DNA of 64,000 bases, from positions 6,510,001 to 6,574,000 of the forward strand of contig CP114485.1 of assembly GCA_027186245.1 (NCBI GenBank), in the 5' to 3' direction. Origin of the DNA: Coriaria nepalensis (lineage: Eukaryota; Streptophyta; Magnoliopsida; Cucurbitales; Coriariaceae). The position numbers and the translations under genes were made by a program. Below the pieces are notes generated by a model. That model saw only the letters and a list, made by a program, of their open reading frames with translations, was not told where the DNA came from and made no database searches. This document shows, piece by piece, positions 42,701 through 55,500 of the stretch (the stretch's first letter is position 1; every line of letters begins with the position of its first letter).

Positions 42701-43990
42701 GAACATGAATTTCATGCACAACATGCTAATGATCGTTGAGGAATATGTGTGCATTTGTTTCACCTCAAAATCATGCCAATGAGTCACCTCAAGCCAAGGA
42801 GTCTTATGAATGGGACTCAACCAAATTCCATCTTCGTACTTCAAACATGAATTTCACGCACAACATGCTAATGATCATTGACGATTATGTGTACATCTGT
42901 TTCACGTCAAAATCATGCGAATGAGTCACCTCCAGCCAAGGAGTCTTATGAATGGGATTCGAATAAATTCCATCTTCGTACTTCGAACATGAATTTCAAG
43001 CACAACATTCTAATGATCATTGAGGAATATGTGTGCATTTGTTTCACCTTAAAATCATGCCAACGAGTCACCTCCAGCCGATGAATCATTAGAATGGGAT
43101 TCGAACAAATTCAGTCTTCGCACTCCGGACATGAGTTTCATGCACAACATGCTAATGATCTTTGAGCTATATGTGTGCATTTGTTGCACCTCAAAATCAT
43201 GCCAATGAGTCACCTCCAGCCAAGGAGTCTTATGAATAGGATTCGAAGGAATTCCATCTTCGAACTTCGAACATGAATTTCATGCACAACATGCTACTGA
43301 TCGTTGAGGAATATGTGTGCATTTGTTTTACCTCAAAATCATGCCAATGAGTCCCCTCCAGCCAAGGAGTCTTATGAATGGGATTCGAACAAATTCCATC
43401 TTCGCACTTCGAACATGAATTTCATGCACAACATGCTAATGATCGTTGAGGAATATGTGTGCATTTTTTTTCACCTCAAAATCATGCCAATGAGTCACCT
43501 CCAGCCAAGAAATCATATGAATGCGATTCGAACAAATTCCATCTTCGCACTTCGAACATGAACTTCAAGCACAACATTTTAATGATCATTGAGGAATATG
43601 TGTGCATTTGTTGCACCTCAAAATCATGTCAATGAGTCACCTCCAGCAAAGAAATCATATGAATGGGATTCGAACAAATTCCATCTACGCATTTCGAACT
43701 TGAATTTCACGCACAACATGCTAATGATCTTTGAGGGATATGTGCGCATTTGTTTCACCTCAAAATCATGCCAACGAGTCACCTCCAGCCAATGAATCAT
43801 ATGAATGGGATTCGAACAAATTCAATCTTCGCACTCCGAACATGAATTTCATGCACAACATGCTAATGATTCTTGAGGGATAGGTGTGCATTAGTTTCAC
43901 CTCAAAATCATGCCAATAAGTCACCTCTAGCCAAGGAATTATATGAATGGGATTTGAACAAATTCCTTCTTCGCACTTCGAACATGAATT
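36760..43990 (+). repeat. Satellite zone 2: second consensus family
   Basis: From about 36760 the dominant monomer changes to forms with CATGCACAACATGCTAATG and GAGGGATATGTGTGC or ATCATTGAGGAATATG; the alternating a/b/c/d pattern of zone 1 is lost. Local features include single-monomer duplications with CACGCCCAACATGC and CTTTCAGGGATATG (42421 and 42563, 142 bp apart). One zone 1 type d monomer is embedded at about 40505-40625. Monomer length is mostly 142 bp, with one-base losses in GAAAATGATTTC and CCAATAGTCACC variants. Confidence 0.8.
37490..40090 (+). repeat. 8-monomer HOR, 1144/1134 bp, about 2.3 copies
   Basis: Copies start near 37490, 38634 and 39768. The first unit is 1144 bp and the second 1134 bp. 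The 10 bp difference is a tandem duplication in the first copy, where ATTCGAACAAATTCGAAC (about 38410-38430) replaces the single form. Shared markers are GTGCATTTTTTTCACC, CAAGACATCATATG, TGTTGCACCTC, GAACAAGAATTTC, CACGACCAAATC, CCTCAGGGCAAGG and AAGGTACGTTCAGGC. The third copy diverges after about 40090. Confidence 0.9.
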
Positions 43991-46200
43991 TCGTGCACAA
44001 CATGGTAATGATCTTTAAGGGATATGTGTGTATTTGTTTCACCTTAAAGTCATGGCAATGATTCACCTCCAGCTCGTGAGTAGAATGAAGGAAATTCAAA
44101 CGAATTCTATCCTCGCACATCAAACATGAATTGCGTGCACAACATGCTAATAATCTTTGAGGGATATGAGTGCATTTTTTTCACTCAAAATCCTGCTAAT
44201 GGGTTACCTCAAACCAATTAATCACATGAAAGGGACTGGAACAAATTCTATTTTCACACCTCATACACGAGTTTCATGCACAACATGGTAATGAACTTTG
44301 AGCGACATGTCTGTATTTGTTTCACCACAAAATCATGCTTATGAGTCAGCTCCAGCCAAGGAATCATATGAATGGGATTCGAACAAATTCCATCTTCGCA
44401 TTTCGAGAATGATTTCACGCACAACAAGCTAATGATTCTTGAGGGACATGTGTGCATTTGTTTCACAAGCAAATCATGCCAATAGTCACCTCCAGCCAAG
44501 GAATCAAATGAATGGGATTCTAACAAATTCCATCTTCGCACTTCGAACATGAATTTCATGCACAACATGCTAATGCTCTTAAAGGGATATTCGAGCTTTT
44601 GTTTCACCTCAAAATTATGCCAATGAGTCACCTCATGCCGATGAATCATATGAAAGGGATTCGACCAAATTTTATTTTCACACCTCCAATACAGGTTTCG
44701 TGCACAACATTGTAATGATCTTCAAGGGGTATGTGTGTATTTGTTTCACCTCAAAGTCATGGCAATGAATCACATCCAGCCAATTAATCCTTCGAAGGGG
44801 ATTCGAACGAATTCCATCTTCGCACTTCGAACATGAATTTCATGCACAACATGGTAATGATCTTTAAGGGATATGTGTGTATTTGTTTCACCTTAAAGTC
44901 ATGGCAATTATTCACCTCCAGCTAGTGATTAGAATGAAGGAAATTCAAACGAATTCTATCCTCGCACTTCAAACATGAATTTCGTGCACAACATGCTAAT
45001 AATCTTTGAGGGATATGAGTGCATTTTTTTCACTCAAAATCCTGCTAATGGGTCACCTCAAACCAATTAATCACATGAAAGGGACTCGAACAAATTCTAT
45101 TTTCACACCTCATACACGAGTTTCATGCACAACATGGTAATGATCTTTGAGCGACATGTCTGTATTTGTTTCACCACAAAATCATGCTTATGAGTCAGCT
45201 CCAGCCAAGGAATGATATGAATGGGATTCGAACAAATTCCATCTTCGCATTTCGAGAATGATTTCACGCACAACAAGCTAATGATTCTTGAGGGACATGT
45301 GTGCATTTGTTTCACGAGCAAATCATGCCAATAGTCACCTCCAGCCAAGGAATCAAATGAATGGGATTCTAACAAATTCCATCTTCGCACTTCGAACATG
45401 AATTTCATGCACAACATGCTAATGCTCTTTAAGGGATATGTGAGCTTTTGTTTCACCTCAAAATTATGCCAATGAGTCACCTCATGCCGATGAATCATAT
45501 GAAAGGGATTCGAACAAATTTTATTTTCACACCTCCAATACGGGTTTCGTGCACAACATTGTAATGATCTTCAAGGGGTATGTGTGTATTTGTTTCACCT
45601 CAAAGTCATGGCAATGAATCACATCCAGCCAATTAATCCTTCGAAGGGGATTCGAACGAATTCCATCTTCGCACTTCGAACATGAATTTCATGCACAACA
45701 TGGTAATGATCTTTAAGGGATATGTGTGTATTTGTTTCACCTTAAAGTCATGGCAATGATTCACCTCCAGCTAGTGAGTAGAATGAAGGAAATTCAAACG
45801 AATTCTATCCTCGCATCAAACATGAATTTCGTCCACAACATGCTAATAATCTTTTAGGGATATGAGTGCATTTTTTTCACTCAAAATCCTGCTAATGGGT
45901 TACCTCAAACCAATTAATCACATGAAAGGGACTCGAACAAATTCTATTTTCACACCTCATACACGAGTTTCATGCACAACATGATAATGATCTTTGAGCG
46001 ACATGTCTGTATTTGTTTCACCACAAAATCATGCTTATGAGTCAGCTCCAGCCAAGGAATCATATGAATGGGATTCGAACAAATTCCATCTTCGCATTTC
46101 GAAAATGATTTCACGCACAACAAGCTACTGATTCTTGAGGGACATGTGTGCATTTGTTTCATGAGCAAATCATGCCAATAGTCACCTCCAGCCAAGGAAT
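43990..46200 (+). repeat. 849 bp HOR (6 monomers), about 2.6 copies
   Basis: The unit repeats at 849 bp (6x142 minus 3). For example, the AGCT of CACCTCCAGCT lies at 44071, 44920 and 45769. Markers are GAATGAAGGAAATTC, GCATTTTTTTCACTC, CCTGCTAATGGG, TACACGAGTTTC, GTCTGTATTTG, CTCATGCCGATG and CCAATTAATCCTTCG. Copies differ at scattered sites, such as CTCGTGAG against CTAGTGAT and a 3 bp loss in CCTCGCATCAAAC (about 45812). The last copy fades out near 46200. Confidence 0.88.
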
Positions 46201-48579
46201 CATATGAATGGGATTCGAACAAATTCCATCTTCGCACTTCGAAAATGATTTCACGCACAACAAGCTAATGATTCTTGAGGGTCATGTGTGCATTTGTTTC
46301 ACGACCAAATCATGCCAATAGTCACCTCTAGCCAGGGAATCAAATGAATGGGATTCGAACAAATTCCATCTTCGCACTTCGAACATGAAATTCATGCACA
46401 ACATGCTAATGATCTTTGAGGGATATGTGTGCATTTGTTTCACCCCAAAATCATGCCAATGAGTCAGCTCCAGCCAAGGAATCATATGAATGGCATTCGA
46501 ATGAATTCCATCTTCGCACTTCGAACATGAATTTCATGCACAACATGCTAATGATTCTTGAGGGATATGTGTGCATTTGTTTCACCTCAAAATCATGCCA
46601 ATGAGTCAGCTCTAGCCAATGAATCATATGAATCGGATTCGAACGAATTCCATCTTTGCACTTCGAACATGAATTTCATGCACAACATGCTAATGATCTT
46701 TAAGGGATATGTGTGTATTTGTTTCACCTCAAATTCATGGCAATGATTCACCTCCAGCCAATGAATAATTTGATGGAAATTCGAACGAATTCCATCCTCG
46801 CACTTTAAACATGAATTTCATGCACAACATGCTAATGAGTCTCCTCAAGCAAATGAATCATATGAAAGGGATTCAAACAATTTCTATTTTCACACTTCAA
46901 ACACGAGTTTCATGCACAACATGCTAATGATCTTTGAGCGATATGTCTGTATTTGTTCACCTCCAGTCAATAAATAATATGAAGAAAATTCGAACAAATT
47001 CCATCTTCGCACTTCGAACATGAATTTCATGCACAACATGCTAATGATCTTTGAGGGATATGTGTGTATTTGTTTCACCACAAAGTCATGGCAATGATTC
47101 ACCTCCAGCCAATGAATAATATGAAGGAAATTCGAACAAATTCCATCTTCGCACTTCGAGCATGAATTTCATGGACAACATGCTAATGATCATTGAGATT
47201 GTGTGCTTTTGTTTAACCTCAAAAACATGCCAATGAGTCACCTCAAGCCAATGAATCATATGAATGGGATTCGAACAAATTCTATTTTCACACCTCAAAC
47301 CTGAGTTTTATGCACAACATGCTAATGATCTTAAAGGGATATGTGTGTATTTGTTTCACCTCAAAGTCATGGCAATGATTCACCTCCGGTGAATGACTAA
47401 TATGATGGAAATTCGAACGAATTCCTTCCCCGCACTTCAAACAAGAATTTCATGCACAACAAGCTAATGATCTTTGAGGGATATGTGTGCTTTTGTTTCA
47501 CCTCAAAATCATGCCAATGAGTCAGCTCAAGCCAATGAATCATATGAAAGGGATTCTAAAAAAATTCTATTTTCACACCTCAAACACGAGTTTCAAGCAC
47601 AATATGCTAATGATCTTTAAGGGATATGTGATTATTTGTTTTACCTCAAAGTCATGGCAGTGAATCACCTCCAGCTAATGAATCATATGAAGGGGATTCG
47701 TAAAAATTCTATTTCGAACACGAATTTCATGCACAACATGCTAATTATTTTGAGGGATATATGTGCTTTTGTTTCACCTCAAAATCATGCCAATGAGTCA
47801 CCTCAAGCCAATGAATCATATGAAAGGAATTGGAACAAATTCTGTTTTCACACCTCAAACATGAGGTTAATGCACAACATGCTAACGAACTTTGAGAGAT
47901 ATGTGTGCTTTTGTTTTACATCAAAATCATGCAACTGAGTCACATCATGCCAATCGATCATATGAAAGGGATTCAAACAAATTCTATTTTGACACCTCAT
48001 ACACGAGTTTCATGCACAACATGCTAATGATCTTTGAACGATATTTCTGTATTTGTTTCAGCTCAAAGTCATGGCAATGAATCACATCCAGCCAATGGAT
48101 AATATCAAGGGGATTCGAACAAATTCTATTTTCGCACTTCAAACACTAATTTCGTGCATAACATGCTAATGATCTTTGAGAGATATGTGTGCATTTGTTT
48201 CACTTAAAATCATGCGAATGAGTCACCTCAAACCAATTAATCATATGAAGGGGATACGAACAAATTCTATTTTGACACCTCATACACGAGTTTCATGCAC
48301 AACATGCTAATTATCTTTGAGTGTCATATCTGTATTTGTTTCACATCAAAGTCATGGAAATGAATAAAATCCAGCCAGTGGATAATATGAAGAGGATTCG
48401 AACGAATTCTACTTTCGCACTTCAAACACAAATTTCATGCACAACATGCTAATGATCTTTGGGGGATATGTGCACATTTGTTTCACCTAAAAATCATGCA
48501 AATGAGTCAGCTCTAGCCAAGGAATCATATGAAGGGGATTAGAACGAATTCCATCTTCGCACTGCGAACATGAAATTCA

Positions 48580-51489
48580 TGCACAACATTCTAACGATCT
48601 TTGAGAGATATGTGTGCATTTGTTTCACCTCAAAATCAAGCCAATGAGTCACCTCTAGCCAAGGAATCATATGAAGGGGATTCGAACGAATTCCATTTTC
48701 GCACTTCGAACATGAATTTCATACACAACATGCTAATGATCTTTGAGGGATATGTTTGTATTTATTTCACATCAAACTCATGGCAATGAATCACCTCCAA
48801 CCAATGAATCATACGAAGGGGATTCAAACGAATTCTATTTCGAACACGAATTTCATGCACAACATGCTAATGATTTTTTAAGGGATATGTGTGTATTTGT
48901 TTCACCTCAAAATCATGCCAATGAATCACCTCCAGCCAATGAAAAATATGAAAGGGATTCGAACGTATTGTATTTTCACACCTCAAACACGAGTTTCATG
49001 CACAACATTGTAATGATCTTTAAGGGATATGTGTGTATTTGTTTTACCTCAAAGTCATGGCAATGAATCACCTCCACCTAATGAATCATATAAAGGGGAT
49101 TCAAACGAATTCTATTTCGAACACGAATTTCGTGCACAACATGCTAATGATCTTCCAAGGATATGTGTGCTTTTGTTTCACCTCAAAATCATGCCAATGA
49201 GTCACCTCAAGCCAATGAATCATATGAAAGGGATTCGAACAAATTCTATTTTCACACCTCAAACAAGAGTTTCATGCACAACATGCTAATGATCTTTGAG
49301 GGATATGTGTGTATATGTTTCACCTCAAACTCATGCAAATGAATCACCTCCAGCCAAAGAATCATATGAAGGGATTCGAACGAATTCTATTTCAAACACG
49401 AATTTCGTGCACAATATGCTAATGGTCTTTGAGGGATATGAGTGCATTTGTTTCACGTCAAAATCATGGCAATGAATCACCTCCAGCCAATGAATAATAT
49501 GAAGGAGATTCGAACGAAATTTATTTTCGCACTTCAAACACGAATTTCATACACAACATTCTAACGATCTTTGAGAGATATGTGTGCATTTGTTTCACCT
49601 CAAAATCAAGCCAATGAGTCACCTCTAGCCAAGGAATCATATGAAGGGGATTCGAACGAATTCCATTTTCGCACTTCGAACATGAATTTCATACACAACA
49701 TGCTAATGATCTTTGAGGGATATGTTTGTATTTATTTCACATCAAACTCATGGCAATGAATCACCTCCAACCAATGAATCATACGAAGGGGATTCAAACG
49801 AATTCTATTTCGAACACGAATTTCATGCACAACATGCTAATGATTTTTTAAGGGATATGTGTGTATTTGTTTCACCTCAAAATCATGCCAATGAATCACC
49901 TCCAGCCAATGAAAAATATGAAAGGGATTCGAACGTATTGTATTTTCACACCTCAAACACGAGTTTCATGCACAACATTGTAATGATCTTTAAGGGATAT
50001 GTGTGTATTTGTTTTACCTCAAAGTCATGGCAATGAATCACCTCCACCTAATGAATCATATAAAGGGGATTCAAACGAATTCTATTTCGAACACGAATTT
50101 CGTGCACAACATGCTAATGATCTTCCAAGGATATGTGTGCTTTTGTTTCACCTCAAAATCATGCCAATGAGTCACCTCAAGCCAATGAATCATATGAAAG
50201 GGATTCGAACAAATTCTATTTTCACACCTCAAACAAGAGTTTCATGCACAACATGCTAATGATCTTTGAGGGATATGTGTGTATATGTTTCACCTCAAAC
50301 TCATGCAAATGAATCACCTCCAGCCAAAGAATCATATGAAGGGATTCGAACGAATTCTATTTCAAACACGAATTTCGTGCACAATATGCTAATGGTCTTT
50401 GAGGGATATGAGTGCATTTGTTTCACGTCAAAATCATGGCAATGAATCACCTCCAGCCAATGAATAATATGAAGGAGATTCGAACGAAATTTATTTTCGC
50501 ACTTCAAACACGAATTTCATACACAACATTCTAACGATCTTTGAGAGATATGTGTGCATTTGTTTCACCTCAAAATCAAGCCAATGAGTCACCTCTAGCC
50601 AAGGAATCATATGAAGGGGATTCGAACGAATTCCATTTTCGCACTTCGAACATGAATTTCATACACAACATGCTAATGATCTTTGAGGGATATGTTTGTA
50701 TTTATTTCACATCAAACTCATGGCAATGAATCACCTCCAACCAATGAATCATACGAAGGGGATTCAAACGAATTCTATTTCGAACACGAATTTCATGCAC
50801 AACATGCTAATGATTTTTTAAGGGATATGTGTGTATTTGTTTCACCTCAAAATCATGCCAATGAATCACCTCCAGCTAATGAAAAATATGAAAGGGATTC
50901 GAACGTATTGTATTTTCACACCTCAAACACGAGTTTCATGCACAACATTGTAATGATCTTTAAGGGATATGTGTGTATTTGTTTTACCTCAAAGTCATGG
51001 CAATGAATCACCTCCACCTAATGAATCATATAAAGGGGATTCAAACGAATTCTATTTCGAACACGAATTTCGTGCACAACATGCTAATGATCTTCCAAGG
51101 ATATGTGTGCTTTTGTTTCACCTCAAAATCATGCCAATGAGTCACCTCAAGCCAATGAATCATATGAAAGGGATTCGAACAAATTCTATTTTCACACCTC
51201 AAACAAGAGTTTCATGCACAACATGCTAATGATCTTTGAGGGATATGTGTGTATATGTTTCACCTCAAACTCATGCAAATGAATCACCTCCAGCCAAAGA
51301 ATCATATGAAGGGATTCGAAAGAATTCTATTTCAAACACGAATTTCGTGCACAATATGCTAATGGTCTTTGAGGGATATGAGTGCATTTGTTTCACGTCA
51401 AAATCATGGCAATGAATCACCTCCAGCCAATGAATAATATGAATAGAATTCGAACGAATTCTATTTTCGTACTTCAAACACGAATTTCA
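48580..51489 (+). repeat. 970 bp HOR (7 monomers), three nearly identical copies
   Basis: Units start near 48580, 49550 and 50520, with an exact 970 bp offset. Measured between CACCTC-equivalent positions in the first unit, the monomers are 142, 135, 142, 134, 142, 133 and 142 bp. Full-length and shortened monomers strictly alternate. The short ones share CTATTTCGAACACG or CTATTTCAAACACG, an 8 bp deletion relative to CTATTTTCGCACTTC. The first two copies appear identical over long stretches; the third has CAGCTAATG for CAGCCAATG (about 50875) and diverges after about 51315. Confidence 0.93.
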
Positions 51490-52500
51490 TACACAACATT
51501 CTAACGATCTATGAGATATATGTGTGCATTTGTTTCACCTCAAAATCAAGCCAATGAGTCACCTCCAGCCAAGGAATCATATGAAGGGGATTCGAACGAA
51601 TTCCATCTTCGCACTTCGAACATGAATTTCATACACAACATGCTAATGATCTTTGAGGGATATGTGTGTATATGTTTCACCTCAAACTCATGGAAATGAA
51701 TCACCTCCAGCCAAATAATCATATGAAGGGATTCGAACGAATTCTATTTGAAACACGAATTTCATGCACAACATGCTAATGGTCTTTGAGGGATATGAGT
51801 GCATTTGTTTCACGTCAAAATCATGGCAATGAATCACCTCCAGCCAATGAATAATATGAAGGAGATTCGAACGAAATTTATTTTCGCACTTCAAACACGA
51901 ATTTCATACACAACATTCTAATGATCTTTGAGAGATATGTGTGCATTTGTTTCACCTCAAAATCAAGCCAATGAGTCACCTCTAGCCAAGGAATCATATG
52001 AAGGGGATTCGAACGAATTCCATCTTCGCACTTCGAACATGAATTTCATGCACAACATGCTAATGATCTTTGAGGGATATGTGTGTATATGTTTCACCTC
52101 AAACTCATGGAAATGAATCACCTCCAGCCAAAGAATCATATGAAGGGATTTGAACGAATTCTATTTCGAACACGAATTTCATGCACAACATGCTAATGGT
52201 CTTTGAGGGATATGAGTGCATTTGTTTCACGTCAAAATCATGGCAATGAATCACCTCCAGCCAATGAATAATATAAAGGAGATTCGAATGAATTCTATTT
52301 TCGCACTTCAAACACGAATTTCATACACAACATTCTAACGATCTTTGAGAGATATGTGTGCATTTGTTTCTCCTCAAAATCAAGCCAATGAGCTACCTCC
52401 AGCCAAGGAATCATATGATGGGGATTCGAACGAATTCCATCTTCGCACTTCGAACATGAATTTCATGCACAACATGCTAATGATCTTTGATGGATATGTG
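51083..52500 (+). repeat. 417 bp HOR (3 monomers), about 3.4 copies
   Basis: Equivalent points lie at 51511, 51928 and 52345 (417 bp; 3x142 minus 9), and the pattern can be traced back into the last part of the 970 bp block. Each unit contains one monomer with the 8 bp deletion (CTATTTGAAACACG, CTATTTCGAACACG) and two full-length ones. Markers are AAAATCAAGCCAATGAG, CATACACAACATTC and ATATGAGTGCATTTG. It is evidently derived from the same parent sequence as the 970 bp HOR. Confidence 0.85.
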
Positions 52501-55500
52501 TGTATTTGTTTCACCTCTAAGTCATGGCAATGAATCACCTCCAGCCAATGAATAATATAAAGGAAATTCGAATGAATTCCATTTTTGCACTTCGAACATG
52601 AATGTCATGTACAACATGCTAATGATCTTTGAGGGATATGTGTGCTTTTGTGTCACCTCGAAATCTTGCTAATGAGTTACCTGAAGCCAATGAATCATAT
52701 GAAAGGGATTCAAACAAGTTCTATTTTCACACTCAAACATGAGTTTCATCCACAACATCCTCAAGATCTTTGAGCGATTTGTGTGTATTTGTTTCACCTC
52801 AAATTCTTGCCAAATAGTCACCTCCAGCCAAGGAATCATATGAAGAGATTCGAACGAATTCCATCTTCGCACTTCGAACAAGAATTTCATGCACAACCTG
52901 CTAATAATCTTTAATGGATATGTGTGTATTTGTTTCACCTCAAAGTCATGGCAATGAATCACCTCCAGTCAATGAATAATATGAAGGGGACTCAGCCGAA
53001 TTCCATCTTCGCACTTCAAACATGAATTTCATGCATAACATGCTAACGATCTTTGAGGGATATGTGTGATTTTGTTTTACCTCGAAATCTTGCCAAGGAG
53101 TCACGTCAAGCCAACGAATCATATGGAAGGGATTCGAACAAATTCCATTTTCGCGCTTCGAACATGAATTTCATGCACGACATGGTAGTGATCTTTGAGC
53201 AATATGTGTGTATTTGTTTCACCTCTAAATCATGCCAATGAGTCCCTCCAGCCAAGGAATCATATGAAGGGGATTCGAACGAATTCCATATTTGCACTTC
53301 GAACATGAATTTCATGCACAACATGCTAATGATCTTTGAGGGATATCTGCGTATTTGTTTCAGCTCAAAATCATAGCAATGAATCACCTCCAGCTAATGA
53401 ATAATATGAAGGGGATTCGAACGAATTCTATTATCCCACATCAAACACGAATTTCGTGCACAACATGCTAATGATCTTTGAGGGATATGAGTGCATTTGT
53501 TTCACTCAAAATCATGCCTATGAGTCACCTCAAACCAATTAATCATAAGAAAGGGATTCGAACAAATTCTATTTTCACACCTAAACACAAGTTTCTTGCA
53601 CAACATGCTAATGATCTTTGCGGCATATGTGTGCTTTTGTTTCACCTCAAAATCATGCCAATGAGTCACCTCAAGCCAATGAATCCAATGAAAGGGATTC
53701 GAACAAATTCTATTTTCACACCTCAAACACGAGTTTCATGCACAACATGTAATGATCTTTAAGGGATATTTGTGTATTTGTTTCACCTCAAAGTCATGGC
53801 AATGAATCACCTCCAGCTAATGAATCATACGAAGGGGATTCGAACGAATTATATTATGAACAAGAATTTTATGCACAATATGCTAATGATTTTTGAAGGG
53901 ATATGTGTGTATGTGTTTCACCTCAAAATCATGCCAATGAATCACCTCCAGCCAATGAATAATATGAAAGGGATTCGAACGTATTGTATTTTCACACCTC
54001 AAACATGAGTTTCATGCACAACATGCTAATGATCTTTGGGGGATATGTGTGTATTTGTTTCACCTCCAAGACATGGCAATGAATCACCTCCAGCTAATGA
54101 ATCATATGAACGGGATTCGAACGAATTTTAATTTGAACACGAATTTCGTGCACAGCATGCTAATGATCTTTGAGGGATATGTGTGCTTTTGTTTCACCCC
54201 AAAATCATGCCAATGAGTCACCTCGAGCCAATGAATCATATGAAAGGGATTCAAAAAAATTCTATTTTCACACCTCAAACATGAGTTTCATGCACAACAT
54301 GCTAATTATCTTTGAGGGATATTTGTGTATATGTTGCACCTCTAAGTCATGGCAATGAATCACCTCCAGCCAATGAATCATATGAAGGGGATTCGAATGA
54401 ATTCTATTTCGAACACAAATTTCGTGCACAACATGCTAATGATCTTTGAGGGATACGAGTGCATTTGTTTCACTCAAAATCATGCAAATAAGTCACTTCA
54501 AACCAATTAATCATATGAAAGGGATTCGAACAATTTCTATTTTCACACTTCAAACACGAGTTTCATGCACAACATGCTAATGATCTTTGAGCGATATGTC
54601 TGTATTTGTTCACCTCCAGCCAATGAATAATATGAAGAAAATTCGAACGAATTCCATTTTCGCACTGCAAACATGAATTTCATGCACAACATGCTAATGA
54701 TCTTTGAGGGATATGTGTGCTTTTGTTTCACCTCAAAAGCATGCCAATAAGTCACCTCAAGCCAATGAATCATATGAGAGGGATTCGAACAAATTCTATT
54801 TTCACCCCTCAAACACGAGTTTCTTGCACAACATGCTAATGATCTTTAACAGATATGTGTGTATTTGTTTCACCTCAAAATCATGGCAATGATCACCTCC
54901 AGAGAATGAATCATAAGAAGGGGATTCAAACGAATTCTATTTTCAAACACGAATTTCATGCACAACATGCTAATGATCTTTGAGGGATATCTGTGCTTTT
55001 GTTTCACCTCAAAATCATGCCAATGAGCCACCTCAAGCCAATGAATCATATGAAAGGGATTCGAACAAATTCAATTTTCACACCTTGAACACGAGTTTCA
55101 TGCACAACGTGCTAATGATCTTTGAGGGATATGTGTGTACATGTTTCTTCTCAAAGTCAGGGCAATGAATCACCTCTAGCCAATGAATCATATGAAGGTG
55201 CTTCGAACGAATTATATTTTGAATACGAATTTCATGCATAAAATGCTAATTGTCATTAAGGGATATGAGTGCATTTGTTTCATTCAAAATCATGCCAATG
55301 AGTCACCTCCAACCAAGTAATCATATGAAGGGGATTCGAACGAATTCCATCTTCGCACTTCGAACATGAATTTTATGCACAACAAGCTAATGATTCTTGA
55401 GGGACATGTGTGCATTTGTTTCACGACAAAATCATGCCAATGAGTCACCTCCAGGCAAGGAATCATTTGAATGGGATTTGAACAAATTCCATCTTCGCAC

